A DNA stretch of 64,000 bases from contig CAJNDS010000074.1 in the NCBI GenBank assembly GCA_905221605.1, forward strand, positions 120,808 through 184,807. Direction: 5' to 3'. A program made the position numbers and the translations under genes. The DNA comes from Symbiodinium natans (Eukaryota; Sar; Dinophyceae; Suessiales; Symbiodiniaceae). The notes under the pieces were generated by a model. That model worked only from the letters and a program-made list of their open reading frames with translations. It was not told the DNA's origin and made no database searches. Below are positions 1-9,500 of the stretch, in pieces. Position 1 is the stretch's first letter; each line of letters starts with the position of its first letter.

Positions 1-820
1 TAACCCTAAACCCTAAACTCTAAACCCTTTAGGATCTGGGGTTTGGGGTGTAGGAACAACAGGGAGGCCCAGGAACAAAAGACTCCCCAAAGGCCTACCT
101 TTGCTAGCTGTTGTGCTGTGACACGAGCCCTTAAGCCCCCCAAACCCTAAACCCCAAACCCCAAACCCCAAACCCCAAACCCCAAACCCCAAACCCTAAA
201 CCCTAAACCCTAAATCCTAAATCCTATATCCTAAACCTTCACGGCTGTGAGCCCCCTAAAGGCCCGAAATGCTCAATTACCGACCCTAAGCCCTAAAGCG
301 CCTCTGTGTCTCAAAGCCCGAAGAACCCTAAGAACCCTGAAACCTCCGAAGAACCTTAAACCCTGAACCCTAAGAAACCCTAAACCCTAGCCCTAAACCC
401 CAAACCCTAACCCCTAGCCCTGAACCCTAAACCCTAAACCCTAAACCCTAAACCCTAAACCCTAAACCCTGTAAACTTGGGAAGCGCTCTGAACCCAGGC
501 CCGTTTTTCCATTGGGGCATCCTCCTGCAGGCGCAGAGGGGGCTTAGGGGTTTAGCGATGTAGGGGTTTTGGGGTTTTGGGGTTTAGGGTTTAGGGTTTT
601 GGGGTTTTGGGGTTTAGGGGTTAGGGTTTAGGGTTTGGGGGTTTTGGGGTTTTGGGGTTTTGGGGGTTTGAGGGTTTGGGGTTTAGGGTTTGGGGTTTTG
701 GGGTTTTTGGGCTTTAGGGGTTTTGGGGTTTAGGGGTTATGGTTTGGGGGTTTGGGGTTTAGGGTTTAGGGTTTAGGGTTTAGGGTTTAGGGTGGTTTAG
801 GGTTTAGGGTTTGGGCTTCA
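1..820. repeat. Telomere-like arrays, both orientations, near the window edge
   Basis: CCCTAAA and CCCCAAA units to about 470, then TTTAGGG, TTTTGGGG and TTTGGGG variants at 555-815. Short unique stretches at 40-130 and 475-540 are open in one frame but show no convincing protein. The orientation switches, so this is not a simple chromosome end. Confidence 0.8.
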
Positions 821-828
821 TTGCTTAG

Positions 829-902
829 ATGTTTTCTCAGCGAAGGCATGTCCATGACATGGTGGCGAATGGCAAGGTTCTGTTGGACTGTGGGCATGTG
901 TC
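829..902 (+). CDS. Exon-like island, unknown product
   Basis: Unique stretch between telomere-like arrays. The plus frame reads MFSQRRHVHDMVANGKVLLD then CGHVSK before running into CCCTAAA repeats. No domain was recognised and no splice sites were fixed. It could be an exon of a gene upstream of the ankyrin gene. Confidence 0.3.
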
Positions 903-1085
903 TAAAACCTAAACCCTAAACCCTAAACCTTATACCCTAAACCCTAAACCCTAAACCCTAAACCCTAAACCCTAAACGTAGGTGAGAGAAGATGTTCACA
1001 ACTCTGCGCAACCCCAGAGTTCGGTGCCCTAAACTCTAAACCCTAAACCCCAAACCCTAAACCCCAAACCCCAAACCCTAAACCC

Positions 1086-1190
1086 ATAGCTTCCTTAGCT
1101 TGTTGCTTTGTCCATGCTGAGGATAAGGCCCTGAGCCTGAAACCTGAAGCCGACGGAATCTTCGACCTCATGGATATGAAGGGTTTTAGG
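1086..1190 (+). CDS. Exon-like island, unknown product
   Basis: The plus frame reads IASLACCFVHAEDKALSLKP then EADGIFDLMDMKG, flanked on both sides by telomere-like arrays. It reads like ordinary protein; the gene is not recognised. Confidence 0.4.
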
Positions 1191-1536
1191 GCTTACGGTA
1201 TAAGGGTTTGGGGTTTGAGGTGTGGGGTTTACGGTTTCGGGGTTTAGGGTTTGGGGTTTAGGGTTTAGGGTTTAGGGTTTGGGGTTTAGGGTTTCGGGTT
1301 TAGGGTTTAGGGTTGGGGTGTGGTCCTTGCGGTTTAGGGGTGTGGGGTTTCGGGGTTAGCCCCGAGGGTCATGCAATCGTACTTTAACCCAGGCACCTTG
1401 GAGCCCCCCGAAGGCCTAAACCCTGAACCCTAAACTGCCCTAAACCCTAAACCCAGCCCTGAACCCTGAACCCTAAGCCCTAACCCCTAAACCCTAAACC
1501 CTAAACCCTAAACCCTAAGCCCGAAACCCTAAACCC

Positions 1537-1823
1537 TAAACCCTAAACCCTAAACCCTAAACCCTAAACCCTAAATCCCAAACCCTAAACCCTAAACCCT
1601 AAACCCTAAACCCTAAACCCTAAACCCTAAGTCCTAAGTCCTGACCACTGCTTGGTCTGACGCTGTTTGGGCTCGCAGTTGGGGAGATGGGCGATTGCAC
1701 CATAGGACTTTGCAAGGGCCCTGGAGCTGCGAAAGTGAGAGAGATTTCAGGGTTTAGGGTTTAGGGTTTAGGGTTTAGGGTTTAGGGTTTAGGGTTTAGG
1801 GTTTAGGGTTTAGGGTTTAGGGA
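1537..1823. repeat. Head-to-head telomere-like arrays around a unique island
   Basis: A nearly pure CCCTAAA array (1537-1630) faces a pure TTTAGGG array of about 10 units (1748-1822) across 110 bp of unique sequence. The two strands of the island are thus flanked by C-rich and G-rich repeats in inverted order. Confidence 0.85.
1640..1750 (+). CDS. Exon-like island, unknown product
   Basis: TTGGGCTCGCAG at 1668-1679 can serve as an acceptor. The frame after it reads GEMGDCTIGLCKGPGAAKVR then EIS before the TTTAGGG array. No family was recognised. Confidence 0.3.
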
Positions 1824-1949
1824 TGCTAGGTAGGAGGCGATTGTAGCTACGGGAATACAGTGAGCTTGCGGGTTCTCCTGGGGAGGAAATAGGGGAAGGT
1901 CTCAAGTAATTGTGAAGGCTGAGGCTCAGGCTCTTTGCATCAAAGAAAT

Positions 1950-2062
1950 CTAGGGGCCCTAGATAAATATATACACTTAAAGGGATTCTGCCGGGTACTC
2001 CTAAAGAAGATGATTATAGGGTACCCTTAAAGGGATTATGATAGGGTACCCTTAAAGGGATC
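1950..2062 (+). repeat. Short tandem repeat GGGTACCCTTAAAGGGATTATGA type
   Basis: Imperfect units of about 27 bp containing GGGTACCCTTAAAGGGAT, seen at about 1976, 2018 and 2044. The rest of 1824-2101 is unique DNA directly upstream of the ankyrin gene start and may hold its promoter; no known motif was recognised. Confidence 0.5.
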
Positions 2063-2101
2063 AAGGAGCTCGGCCTCATATGGCATCAGCTGCGCTCGAA
2101 A

Positions 2102-2193
2102 ATGGTCACCACCTACAGTGTCTACACTCTCTCAGGGCAGGAGTTCACGGTGCCACTGGAGGAAGAAGTGCGCAACGTTCGATCTTTGAAGAG
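2102..2193 (+). CDS. Ubiquitin-like/ankyrin gene, exon 1
   Basis: The ATG at 2102 opens MVTTYSVYTLSGQEFTVPLE then EEVRNVRSLKR. Joined to exons 2 and 3 it gives a ubiquitin-like fold: a first strand with a T-L-S-G turn, a helix NVRSLKRQLMKLSGIP, then RQRIVHAGSTLHDD and a last strand LQLVVL. This follows ubiquitin segment by segment (KTLTGKT, GIPPDQQRLIFAG, LHLVL). Ubiquitin-like domains ahead of ankyrin repeats are common in dinoflagellate proteins. The exon ends AAG-AG and the intron begins GC, phase 2. The protein probably binds partners in the cytoplasm, but its role is unknown. The ATG is the first in frame and follows CTCGAAA. Later exons resume at 25324, beyond the retrotransposon. Confidence 0.75.
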
Positions 2194-2377
2194 GCCGCAG
2201 CCGAAGCCTAAACCCTAAAGCACTAGACCCTATAAAACCCCCAAAAACCCTACACCCTCTAAACCCTACAAACCCTCTAAACCCTCTAAACCCTGTAAAC
2301 CCCTCAAACCCTACAAACCCCATAAACCCCACAAACCCCACAAACCCCATAAAGCCCCCACAAAACCCAAAACCGAG
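2194..2377 (+). repeat. Intron 1, made of 9-bp telomere-like units
   Basis: GC donor and CCGAG|G acceptor. The body is about 16 imperfect units of AAACCCTCT, AAACCCTAC and AAACCCCAC, a 9-bp variation of CCCTAAA. Splicing restores AAG-AGG-CAG-CTG. Confidence 0.7.
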
Positions 2378-2413
2378 GCAGCTGATGAAGCTGAGCGGCA
2401 TCCCCCGCTTCAG
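2378..2413 (+). CDS. Ubiquitin-like/ankyrin gene, exon 2
   Basis: A 36-nt exon giving QLMKLSGIPRFR, the second part of the ubiquitin-like helix and the following GIP turn. Acceptor CCGAG|G, donor AG|GCAACC, phase 2 at both ends. Intron 2 is almost wholly a pure TTTAGGG array (2440-2556, about 16 units). Confidence 0.75.
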
Positions 2414-2578
2414 GCAACCCCGTTGGTTCTTAGAGTCTAGGGTTTAGGGTTTAGGGTTTAGGGTTTAGGGTTTAGGGTTTAGGGTTTAGGGTTTAGGGTT
2501 TAGGGTTTAGGGTTTAGGGTTTAGGGTTTAGGGTTTAGGGTTTAGGGTTTAGGGTTCCCGAGTAAGAACCAGTTTCAG

Positions 2579-2659
2579 GCAAAGGATTGTCCATGCCGGC
2601 AGCACGTTACACGACGATGCCCGGCTGGACCGCGGGATGCAAGAGCTGCAGTTGGTCGT
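2579..2659 (+). CDS. Ubiquitin-like/ankyrin gene, exon 3
   Basis: Acceptor GTTTCAG|G. Reads QRIVHAGSTLHDDARLDRGM then QELQLV, completing the ubiquitin-like domain. The best exit is GT|GCTTCT (GC donor, phase 2), which joins exon 4 as VVLAFASTTD. A longer exon ending near 2687 before GTTTAGG is an alternative. Intron 3 now holds the LTR retrotransposon. Confidence 0.72.
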
Positions 2660-2686
2660 GCTTCTAGCCTGCGCCATTTATTGGGA

Positions 2687-2883
2687 GGTTTAGGGTTTGG
2701 GGTTTAGGGTTTAGGGTGTGGGGTTTAGGGTTTGGGGTTTAGGGTTTGGGGTTTAGGGTTTGGGGTTTGGGGTTTAGGGTTTGGGGTTTGGGGCTTGGGG
2801 TTTAGGGTGTGGGGTTTAGGGTTGGGGTTTAGGGTTTTGGGTTTCGGGTTTGGGGTTTAGGGTTTGGGGTTTAGGGTTTGGGG
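2687..2883. repeat. TTTGGGG/TTTAGGG tract, retrotransposon target
   Basis: About 28 mixed units of TTTAGGG, TTTGGGG and TGTGGGG. The tract resumes right of the element at 24676 with TGGGGTTTGGGGTG, so the element split one array. Confidence 0.85.
2879..2883. other. Target-site duplication, left (TGGGG)
   Basis: TGGGG lies directly outside the left LTR and again directly outside the right LTR. Five bases is the usual Ty1/copia duplication. The flank is low-complexity TTTGGGG repeat, so a chance match is possible. Confidence 0.7.
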
Positions 2884-3037
2884 TAAGGAAACCAACCCTT
2901 AGATTAGAGGTTAGGGTTTAGGGTTAATGCTGCCAAGACACCTGTGAACTCGCACAAGTCAAATCGCCCTTTTCAGATACTGCACTTGATCATAGCTAAA
3001 AGGCCTGCAGAAGGGATATGATGCTTCATCATCAAGA
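2884..3037 (-). repeat. 3-prime LTR (154 bp)
   Basis: Exact copy of 24522-24675. Its inner end abuts the polypurine tract at 3038-3047, which fixes the LTR boundary at TCTTG on the minus strand. Its outer end abuts TGGGG. Confidence 0.88.
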
Positions 3038-3047
3038 CTCCCCCTTT
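3038..3047 (-). other. Polypurine tract
   Basis: The minus strand reads AAAGGGGGAG immediately before the 3-prime LTR. This is the position and composition expected of the plus-strand primer of an LTR retrotransposon. Confidence 0.8.
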
Positions 3048-3539
3048 GCAGCATGCAAACTCATATCTAAGGCACACCACTCTTTCAAACACTTGGCCAG
3101 GTAGTTGTTAGGCCGTGGAGTGAGTGCTCAAAGCTCAAGGCCTTTTCTGCGTAACAACACCAACAACGGAGATCTAAAGGAGATCTACGGGGGGACGCCT
3201 AAGGACAGGACAGGAATCCCAAAAGTCCAGCGAGCTCCCCTTCTCGGAAACAATAGCAGCACTTACCGGCTGCCTACGATCAAGATGCTCTAAACGATAC
3301 TGCGGTTTCAAACACTCTGCGACGCTCAAGACTACGGAAAACCAGCTTACGCAAGACGGTGTCCACATACTTATCTGTACCAAGTATAGGACCTAGAAAA
3401 CCCTTTAAGACGCTACTGGCCCCAAAGGAAGGAGAACTTACCCCGTCAACCCTATCTAAACACCCAAAACCTACATCACTTAAGACTAGGAATCAGGACT
3501 TCTAGGAGTACGCCTTGTTTGAGGTCTACAGTTTCCGCT
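3048..3539 (-). other. 3-prime untranslated region of the retrotransposon
   Basis: About 490 bp between the polyprotein stop and the polypurine tract. Short frames on both strands occur, but none resembles a protein. Its counterpart for copy 2 lies in the gap. Confidence 0.6.
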
Positions 3540-6500
3540 TCACTGTGTTAAGCGACGTGGTGGTGTTTTCGGCTTCGGCTCGGCTTTCGGTTGAGATTTC
3601 GGCTTAGATTTTGGTTTGGGACCTGCGGCTTTCGATTTGCTTGGAGGAGGGTTTGGTACAGGAGCTATAGGGGTTGGAGGAGCTACAAGGAACTCAGTTC
3701 TCCCCTGCCATTGCATCGTTGAGACGTTCGCCCCTTGGCGCGTGACCCTGAAGTTGTCATCAAGAATGCCACTGGTACCATCCCTGAAGATACAGAAAGA
3801 CCGACGATCCCCAACCAACCTGCTTAGTGATATCGGAAGTGCTGTCCGACTTGGGTCGAAGAACTGTTGGCGCCACATCGGATGCCATCTTATCAGCAGA
3901 CCAAGTTCGGGAATGTAGTGGAAGTTATCTCTGAGCCCTTCAATGGGCTGATGGCCGAGATTTCGGCGAAGCTCCCACTGAATCAATTCTTGTCTCTGCG
4001 CGATTAATATCATGTCCTGATGAGCTTGCGGGTTCAATTTCGGAGCTGGTGGGGGTTGCTTAACAGGAGGAGACTTTGGGACACCTACAGACTGTGCCTT
4101 CGCGGTTGGATGCTTTGGGGCAACAGTTCCCAACCAACCTTCAGGCGGTAGTTTCGGCTTAGGGATAGGGATAGCTACAGACTGCGATGTCACGGGCGGA
4201 GGCCTTTTTACAACGGTTCCCAACCAACCATCCGGGGGCGGTTTTGGTGCAGGAGGCTTACTCTTAGGGTCTACTTCAAGACTCCCACCCGAAACCAGAG
4301 ACTCTTCCGAAAGCCCAGAACTCAACGAGGGATGGTGCCCCTGAAAGGAAGTTTGGGTACTTGACTTAGGATCTGGAGCTTTAGTTTTAGGCCCTGCCGC
4401 CTGAGACAGTTCTACTCCCCCGGTCCTAGACCCCTGTCCTATTTCAGGTTCGGGATTTGGGCTTTGAGGTTCCGACCAAATGTCTTCAAGAGAGGCTCTG
4501 CGGGATGGGGACTCATCTAACAACGGGTCGTAGGGATCATAGGGCTCAACATATAGAGCATACCACCTATGAAACAAGGCTCGTTCTTCTTCTTCTAGCG
4601 CCCTAGCGATCAAGTCCGCAGCCACAACTTCGACCTGATCCTCTGGCCCTACCAGTCCAACGTCATCCCCAAAAGCGACTACTGTCACCTCAGACCCGTC
4701 TACAGCTCCCTGCGAAGATACTTGTTCTAGAACAGACCCTACTAGTTCTCCGTTCTCAGGTGGCCCCTGAAGATCTCTAAGTCTCCTTGCCCCTTGACTC
4801 CAACACCATCGCAAACATAGTTCCAAAAGTCTTGCGATTAAGACCGTGAACCCCATTACTAGCAGAAGTGGAACCCATGACGCTTCATCTTCTTCATCTT
4901 CAGATGGCTGAGCTTGCGCTCTGGAGATGCTCAGCACCACCACGGCGCATCTTAAGACATGGGACAACTGGACGACTCCAGCCAAGTCAAGTAGCTTCTG
5001 CATCCTCTGAGACGAAAGCGACTTGGTTAATAGGTCCGCGGTCATGACCTCCCCTGGTAGGTGAAAACATTGAAGCTCCTCATTCTCTATTCTCTCGTGC
5101 AATCTTCTCGCGCGAAGTCTCAAATGACGGGTTCTCCATGAGCCCGCCGGGAGAGCGATCAAGCAAGTGCATGCAACGTTGTCCGAATAGAGAGCTGGCG
5201 CCACCTGCCCTACTAGTTCGCGTACCAGGTCACTGACACTGTCTGTCATGACCATACCTTCCATGGCCGCATATAGCTCAGCTTCTGCCGAACTCAGGCA
5301 GACGAACGTCTGCTTTGAGGAAACCCAGCCGATGACAGCGCCGGCCCATTTTAACACCACGCCGGTTTGTGACTTTTCGCCCAGCGGTGCAAACGACGCG
5401 TCTGTGGCGACTTCTAGAGTCCCCTCCGTCATTTCGACCTTCACGCCCTGCGCAGGCTTCGGCCCGTACACCAGGCCCAAACCCGGCTTTCCTCGGAGAT
5501 ATCGCACGATGTTTTGGCACACTGCAATCGCCCTGCTAGGACGCTTGCTAGAAAGCTGAGAAGCACGGTTCACCGCCCACGCGATATCCAACCTTGTTTT
5601 CGTGGCCAACCACGTTAATTCTCCAATCAGCCCCTGCACTAAGCGAACCGACTCCATCTGGATATTCTCTTCTTGGGTCTCCTGATCCTTCTCAGCTGGA
5701 TACGGCGTCGACGCAGTCCCCTCAATTTCGGGATGCCTGTTCAGCAACTCGGTGACATAGCTCACTTGTGTTAGGTAATACCTACCATTGTGCAGCCGGA
5801 TATCAACACCAAGAAAGTGCAAACCGTCCTCCGCAAACTTAATGTCGCTGGTCTCCCAAAGCGTCTGAATGGCCCCTGCCACTGATTCCAATAAGCCTCT
5901 GCAAGCACTCAAGAGCATATCGTCAACATATACGCCAATGAGCCCCTTCAAAGCGTTGCTGGAATCCTGGATTTTCCAAAGAGACGGTTCGGAATCGCTC
6001 TGTGTTAGTCTGTACTCCAAACCCTCGAAGGCCCACTTCAGCTGAGAAAGACATTTGTCACGGTGTCGGCTCCATGCCGCCGGGCTTAAGTCCAAGCCGT
6101 ATAGTGCTCTCTGGATAACCCATCGCTCCGACGGTGGGATTATCTTGGCCTTGACCAGTATTTTAGGCGGCATCAAGATTATGCGTTTTCCTTTTCCCTT
6201 CCGTTCGTGCAGCGGCGCATACAGGAAGGCTTTTCTTATGTCTAGGATTGCAGCGGTCCACCCACATAGAGACGCCTGTCGCAACTGGATTCTCAACGCG
6301 ATGGTGTCTAGCCCAGAGGCGTATACCTCTCGACGAGCAACTGCAACTTGATCGCTCCAGGTCTTCTGCTGAAAGTTTCCGCACGCCACTATGCGCGCGC
6401 GTCTTTTTCCCACCGGTGGCTTTCTCGTGAACACCACCTTTGCAGGTAGGATTTCTATTGCTCCACTCTGCACATCTTCCTCACACAACTGGTTCACGTC

Positions 6501-9500
6501 GATGGGGTAGATGGCTTCATATTGAAAGCGTAACCCAGTGTATTCGTCCAACAGTGGGGGGACCCACTTTTCAAGTTCGCCCGCTGCCTGCTGCGGGTCG
6601 ATAGTCCTAGCCTGCAGGAACACCTCTGGCTCACTTTCTTCTTGTGGGCCCTTCTCGCTTTCCTTCACTGCTAGTGTCCTTATCATAGCCTTGGCTAGCC
6701 TCTCGTCATCATGCCCGCTGACAGTGCCATCAAGCTTTGTCCCGGAATCGATCCACAGCAACTCCTCTTGCAGCTCTTGGATTTGCGAGTCCAACATGTT
6801 GATGTAGCACATGCTTGGGCAGTTTGACGGCCCGGCTTCCCTCAGCGTTTCGGACGCCAACTGACACTCCCAAGAAAAGACCCGTGAGAGAAAGTAAAGG
6901 TCAGCTTGCAGCATTTCTACCAACTTCTCATCCATGGCATACTGCTGGTCATCTACAATGGTGCAGCCTAAGCCACCATCGCCTTCACTACTGTCGTCGC
7001 CGACATAGGCTACTGAAACAGCTCTGACTACTGGCTCGGATCCCTTAGGCAGCGGAGGAACCGGAAACCCAAGCTCCCGAAGTTCCTTTATCGTCGACTC
7101 TGGAAGACGAGTCCATCCTCGAGGTGTATAGGCAACCAAGACGAGACGATTCCCGGTATGAGGAAGAACCTTGTGTCTCCTTTTGGGATTGAATGACACT
7201 GGATGATTTGCTGGGGGGTACAAGATGCCCATATGCTCATCTACATCAGCTTCATCGGTTCTTAGCCCTTCAGGTAACACTCTAATTTCGCCACCTTGAA
7301 AATCTCCTAATGGAACTACCCAGTTGATGGACCCTTCCGCATTGTTGACATCTCGGTGCCATTCTGAAGGACCCCTCTGACTAACCAGGATCGCAGTATA
7401 GGTGGCATCTGGGACTTCTTGACGGAGATACACGTTCAGGGTTTTTACCATTTCTGGCTTTTGGTGCGTTACCTGGGTGACTCCATAAATACCCCCGTGA
7501 GCAAAAGCACCAAGAACCGCTAGCCTACCCTTTTCATGCGTTGTCTTATCGGCCCTCCTGTGATTTCTACACGAAGGCCACTTACTCCGAAGTACCAAAT
7601 CACAAACCGCTCTCCTTGACATAGCTCCCTGTTCTCTAAGAAGTTTGGCTTCTTGTTCCACCCCATCTACGGCTTCAACATGACACACCTTGAATGAGCT
7701 TTCTTCTACTGGAAGTGCAAACAAGATCGTATGACCCGACTCCTCGTCCTCCGACTCCCCCGACCCCGAATGATTCTCATCCTCATCCACCCAGCTGACT
7801 CCAAGACTCTTTAACTTCTGCAACATTCCCAACATTTCAGGTCCTCCCCCTTGCGGCACTAGGTGGCGCAACCCTCCTTTGGCCCTGATACGTCGACGGG
7901 GGACACTTGGTGCATCAGCTGGTGGATGCAACGGAGGCTCGGCTTCAGAAGGCACCCTACTCTCACGACCCGTAATGAAACCTCCTAGTGGACGTGGCGC
8001 TTTAGGTCTACTACCAGCAGCCGGACTGTCCACCGGAAAGGCCTCACTAGGCTGTTCTGCTGCTTCTGGAGGTGCATTCAACGGTTCCGGCTCCCTAACC
8101 TTTTGATAAGCTAAAGTAGTTATTAGGAGTACTGGGGTTCCATCAGGGCGGGTCACTCGCACCACCCAACCCTTTGAGACATGCTCCGACGGCGCCAGGA
8201 CGGTGGCCTGAACTGCTCTCGCTGTCCATGATGCCCACCTCCAGGTACGTTCCCTGACATAGATATTCGCGCCAAAGGGAAGCTGTTGCCTTTTAGGAAT
8301 CACACCCAGGCCCCTCATTGCTTCATCATACATTGTTTCGACCGAGTATCTCATCGCATGAGGCCAGTCGCTAGACCTAGCACCTACAGAATGTAGAAGG
8401 GATCGGGCTTGTCGTTTGATAAGGCCTATGAAGCGCTCTGCAAGGCCGTTGGACTGAGGGAGATCTGCTGCAGTTGTCGTGATATGCAGGTCTCTCGCCC
8501 TACACCATGATAAGAAGGTCTTGTTAACGAATTCCGCTCCGCGGTCGCTATGGATTCGGTGAAGAGGTAGTCCTAAAGTCTTTAACCTTATGAAGATACG
8601 AGCCACGGCTTCAGTGACCTGTTTCGGACTCTTTTTGTACACCGGAATTAGAAGCGGAATCCGGATCGCCGGCAGAGGGTCCAGTGAGGCCTCACAAATG
8701 GCTGTCCATCTACGCTCCTCTTTCTTTACCTCGTCCACATCTGCCGGAAGTGGATCTGCCGCAGGCTCCTCTTCGCCTTCAATTTCTGCCCACTCATCTG
8801 GGTTTGGTATTGGCTCGTCCTGCTCTCCCGCTTTGCCCATATCCTCTTTTTCTCCCTCGTTTTCAGAGATAACACCTACCCCACGTCCGTCATCTTCAAC
8901 TGGCTCACCATTTTTCCAGAATCTTGGGAAGGTGTATACTCCTACGACTGCATACCGCGCAATGCCCTCCTGATCTGAACCTTTAGTATAAGGACCCGTA
9001 AGATCTACGCAAAGGGAAAACATATGCGCATGCTTTCTACGACGGCAAGGATGGTGGAATGCTGCCGATTCTAGGCAGGCTCGGCAGTCACCCCGCCATG
9101 GAGCGTGCCCACGTTGGCAATGTTCTTTAAAGGACTGCTCCTTCGGCTTAAGGCGGGATACTCTAGGGAAAGGAGGATTCAGCTCGCTACAGATTCTGTG
9201 CACTACTTCAGGGTCCATTCCTTCATCTATCATGAGCCCGGACAAAAGCCGAATCCTGTCCCTTACCGCATTCACATTTTCTTCTCTGCTACTAGACCAT
9301 AACTCCCACCCTCGCTGAAGAATGGACACCAATCCCGGCGCCCATTTCGAGGCCTTACTTGTGCGCTCCATCCTTTCTCTTAAGGACTCTGTGTCACTAG
9401 AGGTAGAGATCCACCGCGCGGTCGGAGGAACAACCTTGTCGGAAAGTTCTTCGGCTACCATCCACGAGGACGTTGCAAAGACCGATGGTTTTACATGGTC

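Noticed and set aside
1-60. A chromosome end (telomere) at the left edge
   Set aside because: Only a few CCCTAAA units are present and both orientations follow at once. Arrays of the same kind fill the whole window.
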